Below are positions 29,028 through 40,767 of a stretch of 64,000 bases of DNA, one piece after another. Positions within the stretch are counted from its first letter, which is position 1. Every line of letters starts with the position of its first letter. Source of the DNA: Spiroplasma endosymbiont of Asaphidion curtum (GTDB lineage: Bacteria; Bacillota_I; Bacilli_A; Mycoplasmatales; Nriv7); contig NZ_OZ035001.1 of the NCBI RefSeq assembly GCF_964031085.1, positions 62,001 to 126,000 on the forward strand, given 5' to 3'. The notes under the pieces are model-generated. The model saw only the letters and a list, made by a program, of their open reading frames with translations. It was not told where the DNA came from and searched no databases. The translations under genes and the position numbers were made by a program.

Positions 29028-30111
29028 AGACTTCTTGCATTACTTATTAAAATAATTACAAATTATTTGTAAATAAAAAATACTATATAGTAATTTCTAA
29101 CTTTTATTAGGTTAATACTTATGGATTTTATTAAATGTGTAAATTTTGACACAACAAAAAATTATTTTATTATTTAAATTTAATTTTAAATAAATATTTT
29201 ATGTTATCTATAATTGCAAATTATAAATTGAAGCAATTAAATTAAATCTTAAACTAAATCGTTTTCTACGATTACGATATTTTTCAGTAATAATTTTAAA
29301 TTTTTTAAGAATAGCAAAAATATTTTCAATAATAATTCTCATTTTTGAAATTAATTTATTATTATGTTTTTGTTCTTTATTTAAAGGGTTTTTCTTTGTT
29401 TTTTTCTTAGGTATTAGAACATTACTATGAATTTTTTGTATTCCTTGATAACCATTATCAACTATTAATTTAGTATTTTTTAAAATTGGGATTTTTGATT
29501 CTTTAAATAAACAAAAATCATGCTTTTTACCGAGAGAAAAATTTGTTGCAATAATTATTTTGCTTTCTTTTTCAATAATTACTTGTGTTTTAATAGTGTG
29601 TTTTTTCTTTTTTCCTGAATAAGATTGTTTTTGTCTTTTTTTGGGCGTTGAATGGGTGTTTCTGTAGCATCAATAATAATTGTTTTATCATTAAAATAAT
29701 CATTTATTAATGCTTTTTTACCAGCAAGTTGTTGAAAATCAGGATGTTTGATTAAAATATCTTCAATTCACTTGATATTTCGATAACAACTAGCTTCACT
29801 AATATCAAAACTTTTACCAAGATGAAAATAAGTACGATATTCTCGTCAATATGATAAAGTCATCAATAATCTATTTTCTAATGATAATTTATTATTTTTA
29901 CCACCTCTTTTAAACTTTTTTAACTCAGCTTCTTTTAAAATATTTAACATTTTATTAAAAGTACTTTGCTTTATTCCAGTTAATCGTAATAATTCTTTAT
30001 CATTAATAAAATTAAATTTATCAAATTTCATAATCTTAAATTCCTTATAATTTCTATTTTAAATATATTTTATAGGAATTTTGTTTAATAAATAAGTAAT
30101 GCAAGAAGTCT
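29028..30111 (-). mobile_element. IS5-like element, copy A5 (full length)
   Basis: A 1084-bp copy with both inverted repeats, seven A at the frame junction. It directly abuts the right part of another copy (A6). Confidence 0.9.
29208..30031 (-). CDS. IS5-like transposase with -1 frameshift (A5)
   Basis: Frame A starts 30031; frame B stops 29208. Asp, Asp and Glu motifs (IIDATETP, IVDNGYQG, IENIFAIL) are all present, and the seven-A slip site is intact. Probably an active copy. Confidence 0.8.
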
Positions 30112-30548
30112 AATAATTGTTTTATCATTAAAATAATCATTTATTAATGCTTTTTTACCAGCAAGTTGTTGAAAATCAGGATGTTTGATTAAAATATCTT
30201 CAATTCACTTGATATTTCGATAACAACTAGCTTCACTAATATCAAAACTTTTACCAAGATGAAAATAAGTACGATATTCTCGTCAATATGATAAAGTCAT
30301 CAATAATCTATTTTCTAATGATAATTTATTATTTTTACCACCTCTTTTAAACTTTTTTAACTCAGCTTCTTTTAAAATATTTAACATTTTATTAAAAGTA
30401 CTTTGCTTTATTCCAGTTAATCGTAATAATTCTTTATCATTAATAAAATTAAATTTATCAAATTTCATAATCTTAAATTCCTTATAATTTCTATTTTAAA
30501 TATATTTTATAGGAATTTTGTTTAATAAATAAGTAATGCAAGAAGTCT
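30112..30548 (-). mobile_element. IS5-like element, right part (A6)
   Basis: Begins AATAATTGTTTTATC, inside the element, and ends with the right inverted repeat at 30548. It carries the N-terminal part of the transposase (start 30468, about 119 codons). It complements A3a, which ends at this same internal position. Confidence 0.85.
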
Positions 30549-30807
30549 AATAAATATTCCTGTAAGAATACGAACAAAAAAAGAAAACTTCTACTACTAT
30601 CTTCTCCCTTTAAATAACCTAACTTATTACCGATAATAAAACCAAGAATGGTTCATATTAATTCAATAATGGTTATACAATAAACCCAGAAGCAATAAAA
30701 GAAATGATTATACCATCTCCATCTCTTGTTAATCCATCAAGTTGATGACCTTTTTATTTGCTTTCTGAAATTATCCTTACTGCTTTTGACAAAACTTAAT
30801 TCACATT
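30549..30807 (-). other. Spacer with possible membrane-protein remnant
   Basis: No intact gene. One minus frame stays open for about 85 codons up to the IS edge, Trp/Phe-rich, with a hydrophobic TIIELIWTILGFIIGN. It has no start codon and may be a remnant or chance. No convincing polC terminator is seen. Confidence 0.3.
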
Positions 30808-33800
30808 TTATTCAAAAAAGTTCAAAGATATTTGATCAAATTTATCTAAACCTGATAGAATACCCATCTCCTCAAATTCCTTTAAATGAGTTTTAGTAAT
30901 ACTAGTTCTTTTTTGCAAATCTTCCAAAGAAGCAATCGCTCTTTCAGTTCTAGCTTCAACAATTGAATTAGCAACAGTACTACCCAAACCATCTAATGCT
31001 GATAATGGAGGAACAATCTTTTTAACACCATCAAACTCTTGAACAACAAAATTTGTTGCTAAAGAATATTCTAAATTAATACTAATAAATTCAATTTTGC
31101 GAGCATACATTTCTAACGCTACTTCCAACACTGGTACTAAATCCTTCTCCTTTTGAGTTAATTTATTAACAACATTATAACCATTATCCATTCGCGATAA
31201 GATATCCGTTAATTTTGTTAAAACAGCATTCCTTCCCTTAGCAATCGTTTTAATATCAAAAACATCACATCGCGTTGAAAAATAAGTTGCATAATATTCG
31301 TGCGGATAATTAATTTTATATCAAGCAATCCGCAAAGCCATTAAAACATAAGCTGTCGCGTGTGCCTTAGGAAACATATACTTAATTTTTTGACACGATG
31401 CAATATATCATTGGGGAACATTATGACTAATCATAATTTTTTGTTGCTCATCAGTAACCCCTTTTCCTTTACGAACGGTTTCCATAATGTTAAAAGCAAT
31501 ATCTGATGGAATTTCACGATGAATTAAATAAGTCATAATATCATCACGACAACCAATAACATCTTTTAATTTTAAATCTTGATGGGTAATTAATGTTTGG
31601 GCATTATTTACTCACACATCAGTACCATGCGATAATCCAGAAATTTGCACTAAATCAGCAAAACTAGTCGGATTTGTTTCTTCTAACATTTTACGAACAA
31701 ATTGAGTGCCAAACTCAGGTAAACCCACCGCTCCAGTTTTTTCATTATTAATATCACTACTAGTAATCTTCATAATTTCTGGGGAACTAAATAATGAAAG
31801 CACTTCGGCATCATTACACAAAATATTTTGCGGATCATATCCAGTAAGGTCATGTAACATTTTTAAAGCTGTCGGATCAACATGTCCCAAAATATCTAAC
31901 TTTAACAAGTTATCATGAATAGCATGAAAATCAAAATGCGTTGTTTTTCACTGCGAAGTAATATCATCGGCCGGGAAATTTACTGGCGTAAAATCATTAA
32001 CATTATAGTTCTTAGGAACAACAATAATTCCCCCCGGATGTTGTCCGGTTGTTCGTTTAACACCCTCACAACCTTGTGCTAATCATTCTAAATATGCTTT
32101 TTTAACAAAATGATTACCTTTCACATCTTCCAAATAACCACGAGCATATCCAAATGCTGTTTTTTGTGCCACGGTAGAAATCGTTCCCGCACGAAACACA
32201 TTATCCACACCAAACATCTCTTTAGTAAAATTATGAGCAATCATTTGATACTCACCAGAAAAATTCAAATCAATATCCGGTACTTTATCACCGTCAAAAC
32301 CTAAAAAAGTTTCAAACGGAATATCATGACCATCGCCAGTTAAAAGATGACGACATTGCGGACAATTTTTTGGTGGCAGGTCATAACCACTACGAATATT
32401 TTCATCACTAACAAATTCACTATATTGACATTGCAAACACACATAATGTGGCACTAATGGATTTACTTCGGTAATCTTCGCCATTGTTGCAACTAAAGAC
32501 GACCCCACAGAACCACGAGAACCAACCAAATAACCATCATTTAATGACCTTGTAACTAACAAATGAGCAATTCAATAAACAACCCCAAAACCATGCTTTA
32601 AAATAGCATCTAATTCCCGAGATAACCTTTCTTCTACCATTATTGGCAATACTTCACCATAAATTTTTTTCGCGTTATCATAACATAATTTTTTCAAATT
32701 GCTATCAACATCACCATTATCAATTACTGGGGTATACAAATTATCTTTAATCGGTCGCAACCACGAAATTTGCTCATTTAAATAATTAGGATTAGTAACA
32801 ACCAATTCCTTAATTAAAACTTCATCTTCTAAAAAACTAAACTCATTTAACATCTCAGCAGTTGTTCTTAAATGTTGCTCAGGATTATTTTTAACACGAC
32901 CTTTACGGTCAAATAAAGGATGCATTCTTCCTCCTAAACCCTTAGTATTAATATATACATCACGAAAAATCTTATCTTGTGGATTTAAATAATGAACATC
33001 GGAGGAAGCAATAACCACTTTATTAAGTTTCTTTGCAGTATGAACAATATTTTTTACAATCCGCATTAAATGCTCAACTGTTATCTCACCACTTTCAACT
33101 AAATGATTATAAACACCTAACGGTTGCACTTCAATATAATCATAAAATTGCATTATTGCTTCCAATTCTTGTTGACTCCGATTACGAGCAAACTCAAAAA
33201 CCTGACCATTAACACAACCAGAACCAATAAAAACATTAGCACGCATCTCTTGCAATGCCGCAATCGTAATTTTAGGACTACTATAAAAGTACTTAGTATG
33301 CGATAACGAAACTAACGAAAATAAATCTTTCAATCCTTGCTCATTTTTAGCAATTACTGTCGTATGATTACCAAATAATTTCGTAAAAATTGGTTCATAA
33401 TTAATCTTTTCAATATCTAATAATGTTTTTACTTGATAATTATCTTCTAAATCCGTTAATATCACGGCAAACACATCAGCTAATATTCCAGCATCATAAT
33501 CAGCACGATGAGCAATTTCTTCATTATACTTAATATTATATTTTCTAGCAACCGTTCCTAAACGATGAGAGCGTAACTGTTGTTGTAATAACCGTGATAA
33601 TTGCAAAGTATCAATAATCGGATTAGTAAGTTTTTCATAACCCATTTGATTTCACAGTTCTTGAATAAAACCAATATCAAATAATGCATTATGAGCCACA
33701 AGAACAGCATCTTGTAAAACTTCTTTAATCTCAGCAGCCACAATTTCAATTGGTGGTTTATCTTGTAACATTTCGTTACTAATCCCAGTTAATGACTCAC

Positions 33801-35163
33801 TAAAAGCACTAACATTACTTTTTGGTTTAATTAAAAAATCATATCTTTTATCACTTAACCCCCGACCCTCAATAACTACCGCTCCAAATTCAATAATTTC
33901 ATCATAACGACTAGACAATCCTGTTGTTTCAATATCAAAAATAACAAACTTACAAGCATTAATCGCATCACTAGTAGCATTAGTAATCGCTTTAACACTA
34001 CTATCAATCATTTGCATTTCCACACCATAAATAACCTTAACAGTAGGATATTTCTTTTGGGCCATTTGTGCATCAGGAAATGATTGAACATTTAAATGAT
34101 CAGTAATTGCAATTGCTGAATGTTTTCAAAGATTTGCTTGTTTAATATATTCACCAATACTTGTAACACCATCCATCGCACTCATTTTTGTATGCAAATG
34201 AAATTCAATCCGCTTTTCTGCCATATCATCAGTTCGTAAGTGCGGATCAGCAATCTTTTGAATTTTATTTACTCACAAAACTTGTTCACGAGAAAAATTA
34301 TCAAACCGCACATCGCCTTTAACAACAACTCAATCCTTTTCTTGTAGTTCTTCCAAAAGCTTGTCTTTCATATCATCACTTGTAAAATGTCGTAAAGCAA
34401 TCGCATCACTAAAATCACTAATTAATATTGAATAAATTCATCGTTTAGTTCTTGTTAATTTACAATCTTTACGAAAAATTTGTCCTTGAATAATAACCCC
34501 CCGAACATCTTCTTCCAATTCTGAAATTTTACAGGATACTTGCGACAATAAATTATCACTACTAGATAAATTGCCTTTAAACCCCCGTTTTTTTGCAGGC
34601 AAAACCTTTACTTGTTGTTGTTCTCTTTGTTGGACTTTCATTCGTTCTTCTTCTTCAATTTGTATCATTGCTGGCTCAATAGAACCATCACATTGTTCAA
34701 TTTTTATTTTTAATGACAAATTTTGAAAACCATACCGACACATTCGCTCCTGATAATATTTCAAATGCCGATTAGTCAATGCCCCTTGCGATTCATTGTG
34801 AACTTTAATAAATAAATCATTATTTTCCAACACTAAATTATCACAAGAAATATTACTATTAATATACTCTTTTTGTTTTGTCTTAGTTTGCTTAATATAT
34901 TCTCAATAATCAACAATTTGTTCCATTACATAATTAGCATCAACACATAAAAAAGTTATTTTACTACGAAAACTAAGTTTTAGTAAACATTGTTCAAGTT
35001 CTCTAATAATTTCAATTGGTAAAATTTTGCTGATTTGTAATGTAAAATACAGCGTATCATTCTTTTTCTTAAATTCTATTTTTAATAATTTTGCTTGTTG
35101 TAAAATGTCATTTTTCAAAGAAAACTTCATTATTTTTCACAATTGTTGTAAATTCTTTTCCAT
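30808..35163 (-). CDS. polC: DNA polymerase III, PolC type
   Basis: A single frame of 1451 residues from ATG 35163 (AAGGAG upstream) to TAA 30808, with many TGA-Trp codons. Order of domains: N-terminal and OB-fold (to about 330), a PHP domain split by a proofreading exonuclease whose first motif [10 protein letters not shown] is near residue 410, then the polymerase core. A zinc finger (CLQC near 909, CPQC near 930) and catalytic [13 protein letters not shown] near 960 are PolC hallmarks. It is the replicative polymerase of Firmicutes and Mollicutes. It follows cdsA at a 15-base gap, likely co-transcribed. Confidence 0.96.
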
Positions 35164-35178
35164 ACTTTTGCTCCTTAC

Positions 35179-36129
35179 TTAAATTGCTGAAAAACTCTGG
35201 ATTAACATAAAAAATCCAGTAAATATTAATACCAACGACAAACTATCAATCCGATCCAAAAATCCTCCGTGACCTGGTAAAACATTAGAAAAATGTTTTA
35301 TATTATGATTCCGTTTAATAAATGAAAAAAGTAAATCACCCATATGACTTATTAATGATAAAAATAAAATTAACAAGAAATAAATTACATATTTATAATC
35401 ATCTGTTTTCGTTGTAAAAAAGTTAGCAAATGGTTGATACTTCGTAAACTCTGTCAATAAAGCAATATATCCTAAAACAAGCACCAAGGTTACTAAAATA
35501 CCAATAATCGCCCCTTCTAATGTTTTACTAGGGCTAATTTTTGGAGCGAGAGCATTTTTGCCAACTAATGTTCCTCCAATATAAGCAAATGTATCATTAC
35601 TAATAGTAATTAATAAAACCACACTAACTGCTGGTCAACCAAACCCTGGTTGGAGCATAATATAATTCATTGTTTTAAAAGCAAATACTAAATAAAGTGT
35701 CATACAAAATATAAATAATGCATCATTAGCACTGAACTTCTTAAAAATTTTCACCATTAGTAAAATAACTAATAAAAATATCATATAAATTAACAATACC
35801 ATTCATGATTGTCATCATTCAATACGACTTGGACCATCATACTTATTTCAATACGGTTCATACTTAATATTCTCTGCTATTGGAAACCATAATAATATAA
35901 TTGCAAAAACAAAAATAATAATTTTAATAATTCAATTAAAATTTTCTCCTTTCCTTAAATTCATCACCTCAAAAATTGTAATCCCTAATAAAATACTATT
36001 AACTACTAAAAATGCATATGGCATATATCAAACATTAAAACCTTTTCACTCTTGATATATCCCCCCAACAAATAAATATAAAATTGCAAATGAAATTAAA
36101 AAGACACTAGTAATAATTCGCTTTTTCAT
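35179..36129 (-). CDS. cdsA: Phosphatidate cytidylyltransferase
   Basis: ATG 36129 gives 316 residues and about eight membrane spans. The C-terminal signature region reads SFIKRNHNIKHFSNVLPGHG then GFLDRIDS. The family pattern has K-D where this has K-H (near residue 278), so one Asp normally kept at the metal site is His. CdsA makes CDP-diacylglycerol from CTP and phosphatidate for phospholipid synthesis. The genomic position before polC and in the pyrH-frr neighbourhood fits. Confidence 0.92.
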
Positions 36130-36158
36130 TTAAGCACTCCTTCTATCAATATTAACTA

Positions 36159-36164
36159 ATTATA
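36159..36164 (-). promoter_or_regulatory. -10 element of the cdsA-polC promoter
   Basis: TATAAT on the minus strand (ATTATA on +) 30 bases upstream of the cdsA start. No clear -35 hexamer at 17 bases, as is common in AT-rich Mollicute promoters. Confidence 0.45.
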
Positions 36165-36230
36165 ACTGATAATTAAATTGAAAGAATAAAATCGCATCTA
36201 ATTGTGAAAATATATTCAGACAATCAATGC

Positions 36231-36236
36231 TATAAT
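36231..36236 (+). promoter_or_regulatory. Divergent -10 element
   Basis: TATAAT on the + strand, followed by GGAGGGG at about 36248-36254 and a possible short TTG-started peptide (MTKLKNIFAF). IS copy A4 then interrupts the transcript. It probably once drove the small secreted ORF now at 38366. Confidence 0.4.
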
Positions 36237-36375
36237 AAAATTTAATACGGAGGGGTTTTGACCAAATTAAAAAATATTTTTGCTTTTTAAATAATAGACT
36301 TCTTGCATTACTTATTTATTAAACAAAATTCCTATAAAATATATTTAAAATAGAAATTATAAGGAATTTAAGATT

Positions 36376-37099
36376 ATGAAATTTGATAAATTTAATTTTA
36401 TTAATGATAAAGAATTATTACGATTAACTGGAATAAAGCAAAGTACTTTTAATAAAATGTTAAATATTTTAAAAGAAGCTGAGTTAAAAAAGTTTAAAAG
36501 AGGTGGTAAAAATAATAAATTATCATTAGAAAATAGATTATTGATGACTTTATCATATTGACGAGAATATCGTACTTATTTTCATCTTGGTAAAAGTTTT
36601 GATATTAGTGAAGCTAGTTGTTATCGAAATATCAAGTAAATTGAAGATATTTTAATCAAACATCCTGATTTTCAACAACTTGCTGGTAAAAAAGCATTAA
36701 TAAATGATTATTTTAATGATAAAACAATTATTATTGATGCTACAGAAACACCCATTCAACGCCCAAAAAAAGACAAAAACAATCTTATTCAGGAAAAAAG
36801 AAAAAACACACTATTAAAACACAAGTAATTATTGAAAAAGAAAGCAAAATAATTATTGCAACAAATTTTTCTCTCGGTAAAAAGCATGATTTTTGTTTAT
36901 TTAAAGAATCAAAAATCCCAATTTTAAAAAATACTAAATTAATAGTTGATAATGGTTATCAAGGAATACAAAAAATTCATAGTAATGTTCTAATACCTAA
37001 GAAAAAAACAAAGAAAAACCCTTTAAATAAAGAACAAAAACATAATAATAAATTAATTTCAAAAATGAGAATTATTATTGAAAATATTTTTGCTATTCT
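36376..37099 (+). pseudogene. IS5-like transposase, dead copy (A4)
   Basis: Frame A starts MKFDKFNFINDKELLRL. At 36637 the Trp codon TGA found in other copies is TAA, a real stop. The seven-A site is present, but the C-terminus of frame B is lost beyond ENIFAIL. Doubly inactivated. Confidence 0.88.
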
Positions 37100-38181
37100 G
37101 CCAAATTGTAAAGTTAAGTGCAACTAAATTATTTTTCTAACCAAATATTCGATTGGTGAAAGATAATTTAGTATTTTTCTTGGTCTTTGGTTTAAAGACA
37201 ATATAAATTTATGAACTGCATTTTTAGTAGTATTTGAAAAATTAAATTTTTTAGGAAATTTTTCTCTAATTAAACCATTAGTATTTTCATTAGTACCTCT
37301 TTGTCAAGGCGAATACGCATTAGCAAAATAAATTTTCACATTTAAATTTTTTTCAAGTTGTTGTCAATTAGAAAATTCTTTACCCCTATCAAATGTTATA
37401 GTCTTAACAAGATTATTTGGAAGAATTGATAAATAATGGCTAATGTTTTCGTTAACAACTTTAGTAGTTCTATTTTCAACTAACATTGCTAAAGTAAATC
37501 TTGATGTTCTTTCAACTAAAGTTATTAAACATGATTTACTTTTACCTCGTGATGATACTACAGTATCACCTTCTCAATGACCAACAGTTATACGATTATT
37601 AACATTAATATTTCGTTTTTTAATTGATTTACCATTAAATTTACCGCGATTTTCTTGAGATTTTCGTTTCTTACCTTTTCTTCTTAAATTTTTATTAGTA
37701 ACTTTTTCAAGTAATCCAGAATAAATTCAATTGTAAATTGTTTTAAAACTAATAATTCATTCTTTATGAAAATTTTTAATTCTGCCATAAATTTGTTCAG
37801 GCGATCAACCTAATAGTAATTTTTGTTGTACATATTTTACTAATTCTCTATTTTTAAACTTATGAAAATAAACATGTGATTGTTTTCTGTTTTCTGCTTT
37901 ATTTTGTGCAATTAATGAAAAATAATGATTACTATCTTTATTTCTATTGACTTCTCGAATAATAGTACTAATACTTCGATTAAGATTTTTAGCTATTTCA
38001 CTAATTTTTACTTTAAACTTCAATTGATTCTCAATATAAATTCTTTCATATATGCCAAGATGTTTGTAACCCATATAAAAACTCCTTGCTTTGTTTTTTC
38101 TAAAATAAACTTAGCATCATGAAATTTTTATATGAGATTTTTTGCAATTTTATTTACTTGCACTTACAAGTATAATTCAGC
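37100..38181 (-). mobile_element. IS30-family element, copy B3
   Basis: 1082 bp with GCCAAATTG and ATAATTCAGC ends, within copy A4. Confidence 0.92.
37124..38074 (-). CDS. IS30-family transposase (B3)
   Basis: A full 316-residue frame with all DDE motifs. One substitution relative to most copies is visible near NGKSIK (Lys instead of Glu in the following residue). AAGGAG upstream. Confidence 0.92.
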
Positions 38182-38365
38182 AAATAATAAAATAATTTTT
38201 TGTTGTGTCAAAATTTACACATTTAATAAAATCCATAAGTATTAACCTAATAAAAGTTAGAAATTACTATATAGTATTTTTTATTTACAAATAATTTGTA
38301 ATTATTTTAATAAGTAATGCAAGAAGTCTAATAAAATAAGTTCTTTTAAGAAAGAGGTAAAAATA

Positions 38366-38476
38366 ATGAATACAAAAGTACTAACTAGATATTTTAGTGT
38401 CTTATGCATTATCAACAACGGATTAATAATTCCACAACTAACAAGTCAAAAAAGTAAAAATATAACATTAAAATAA
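38366..38476 (+). CDS. Short peptide with signal-like start
   Basis: 36 codons from ATG 38366, with AGAGGT upstream: MNTKVLTRYFSVLCIINNGL then a polar tail. It ends at TAA 12 bases before IS remnant C2. It could be the decayed 5' end of a secreted protein whose body lies beyond C2. Low support on its own. Confidence 0.35.
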   Translation: MNTKVLTRYFSVLCIINNGLIIPQLTSQKSKNITLK

Positions 38477-38488
38477 AGCACATACAAT

Positions 38489-39148
38489 AGACTTGGTACA
38501 TATCGTATTATTGCAAAAAAAATATAATATTAGTCATGTTAGTTGTATTCGTAATATCTTTTGAGTTGAAAATACTCTAATAAAAAATAGTCACTTTCAT
38601 ATACCTGGCAAAAAGATATTATTGGAAAATAAGGGTACTAATAATAATTTATTAGCAATTGATGCTACAGAAATTCCAATTGAAAGAATTAAAAAAAACT
38701 AAAATTATTATTTTTTGGTAAGAAAAGGCAACATTCATTAAAATCGCAAATAATTATTGATTTATTTAACAATAAAATTATTTCAGTAGATTTTTGTTAT
38801 GGTAGTATTCATGATTATAAGTTATTTTTAAAATCAAATACACTTATAAATCCAAAATTAGAATTAATTGCTGATTCAGGATATCAAGGTTTGCAAAATG
38901 TTCATAAAAATACATTATTGCCAATTAAAAAGAGTAAAAATAATCCTTTAAATCCAGATAAAAAGGAATATAATAGCTTTTTAAGTAAAGTTAGAATTGC
39001 CATTGAACATGTTTTTGCTAGATTAAAAAGATTTAAAATACTAGTTTATCGTTATCGCAATAAGATTAGAAGATTTGGATTACGATTTAACTTAATTTCA
39101 GGAATATATAATTTTGAATTAAGCTAGTTATAGTTATTTACCAAGTCT
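38489..39148 (+). mobile_element. IS5-like C-type element with internal deletion (C2)
   Basis: Left tip AGACTTGGTACAT and right end ATTTACCAAGTCT. The transposase N-terminus is deleted. The remaining parts are LLAIDATEIPIERIK (first Asp), then after an A8 run a second frame with LIADSGYQGLQ (Asp) and RIAIEHVFARLKRFK (Glu), stop near 39127. The two-frame layout resembles A-type copies. It is the only copy in the window that keeps both C tips. Confidence 0.82.
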
Positions 39149-39150
39149 AA

Positions 39151-39978
39151 TTAATAATTCGCGAAATAGCAATTGAAAATTTATTAAAAAAAGTAAACAT
39201 TAAATTATCACAAACTCAAAAGAAAAATAATATTAAACTTGATAAATACTGTACTTTTGGAATAATTGATGAAAATGATTATTATCGTGAGTATCGCTTT
39301 GCTGACAGCTCACCAGTATATCTAAAAAATTCTTTTACTAGTGAAAAAATGATTGTCAATGGAAAATCTACTGGTTCATCTAAAGAAGTAAAGGGTGGCT
39401 GATTAGCGTTACAATATCGTTATATTGCTAATTTCAATGACTGTGAAACAGCATTAATATTAGCAGAATGAAACAAAACAAAAATTGAAGATATATTTAT
39501 AACTAAAAAAACCGATAATACCCAATATGCAATTCCAGTCATAATTCTTAATATATGAAAAGCATTAAAAGCAGTAGGTCTTTTATAAAAAATAAATAAT
39601 TATTTCAAACCAAAATATTATTTTGACTATATAAAAGGCTATATATTTTCACAAAATTTTCTTACAACAAATGATATTTATCAAGTCAGCAATAAATTAA
39701 ATAATGGTATTACTATTCAATATTGATGAAAACGATTTAGTTATGATTGAATTGGACTATTTTTACAAGATAAACTAGGTAATGGTGATGAAATTAAATT
39801 TCACTATGTTAGTGATATTGATAGAATTAGATACCACACTTGAACAGATTGCTGAGGAGGGCCTTATCCAGAGATTGTGCTATTCACTGAAAAGACCGCT
39901 GAACAGAACTGATTGAGAAAAACATATGACAAATCGCAACATAGTTTTTACGGTCACAACAGTGCGACTAATCTTTAA
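39151..39978 (+). pseudogene. Trp-rich protein with in-frame stop, 5' end lost
   Basis: One frame runs from the C2 edge to TAA 39978, broken only by TAA at 39586-39588. Part one has FGIIDENDYYREYRFADSSP; part two has IQYWWKRFSYDWIGLFLQDK and DCWGGPYPEIVLFTEKTAEQ, with many TGA-coded Trp. The constant frame across the stop points to one gene with a nonsense change. There is no start codon at the 5' side. It overlaps the next gene by 53 bases. Family not recognised; secreted or surface roles are only a guess. Confidence 0.55.
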
Positions 39979-40030
39979 CATTATTTTTTGAACAACAATG
40001 ATGTTTCTTTATCCTAATAGTTTAACTGGA

Positions 40031-40274
40031 GGGCGTATAACAAAGAGGTAGGGAAATAAAGTTGATTTAATTTTATTAATTAAAATACCTACCTCCTTTT
40101 AAAAATTATTGTTAAGAGGAAGGAGTATTCTTACTGGTCTAAAATGGTTACCTTACACACATAATATAAACCAATCTCCAATATTTATACGAAGTGCATA
40201 TTTTTTTTACAAAAGAACAAAAAGACGATAATTATCGTCTTTTTGTTATTTCCCTACCTCTTTGTTGTACGCCC
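40031..40274. mobile_element. 244-bp MITE with 9-bp target duplication
   Basis: Inverted ends GGGCGTATAACAAAGAGGTA and the near-complement (29-31 bases with a few mismatches, TTATTTCCCTACCTCTTTGT...). TTAACTGGA flanks it on both sides. Internal inverted repeat AAAAGACGATAATTATCGTC near 40217-40240. No ORF of its own. A 9-bp duplication differs from the TA of the A and C families, so another transposase type moved it; none matching is seen in the window. Confidence 0.82.
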
Positions 40275-40623
40275 TTAACTGGAAGTAATCGTGCCAATGC
40301 CTATGATGAAATTAAAATTATTCTTGAAAAATGTCTTATCCCAAATAATGTTACTTTTTTTCCATTTCATTATTTTATAACCTTTGTTACTTTTAGTATT
40401 ATCTTTATCAGTCTACAAATTTTTTCTTATTTCAGTCAAATAAAAGCAAAAATAGCAATTGTGCTTTTTAGCATTTCATTGCTTGCCTTAATTCTCTTAA
40501 CTTTAGTAGCAACAATGTCGCTTATTAGAATTGAAGATTTTGGCGAAACAATGTGATGTAGTTATCGAGAGATTGCTGTCTCCGCTCTAATTCTGATTTT
40601 CCTATTTTGTCCTGCATTATATT

Positions 40624-40767
40624 AGACTTGGTACATAACTATAACATTTTGCACCTACCAAACTATAAAATTCACTTTCATCTTTATATTTATCTAATAT
40701 TTGTGCTTCATCTAGAAAATAATATTATCAAAATAGTAGATAAAATTGAGGGTTATGTACCAAGTCT
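40624..40767. mobile_element. 144-bp MITE, copy M4
   Basis: AGACTTGGTACATAAC ends with a TA duplication, inserted near the 3' end of the membrane protein gene above. Confidence 0.87.

Larger units (their letters stand above)
25153..29677. repeat. Direct repeat unit 2 (about 4.5 kb)
   Basis: Second copy of 19249-23776, with the same gene remnants in the same order. Length differs by three bases through the G-run (G7 at about 28133-28139). Confidence 0.9.
36296..38329 (+). mobile_element. IS5-like element A4 with IS30-like insertion
   Basis: Left end AGACTTCTTG at 36296 and right end AGTCT at 38329. IS30-like B3 occupies 37100-38181. Unlike A3b, about 170 bases of A4 are missing at the junction, so insertion was accompanied or followed by a deletion. 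The outer TA dinucleotides are kept. Confidence 0.88.

Noticed and set aside
36255-36290. Short peptide MTKLKNIFAF after a good ribosome site
   Set aside because: Ten codons only, next to the IS edge; probably the leader of an interrupted transcript rather than a gene.
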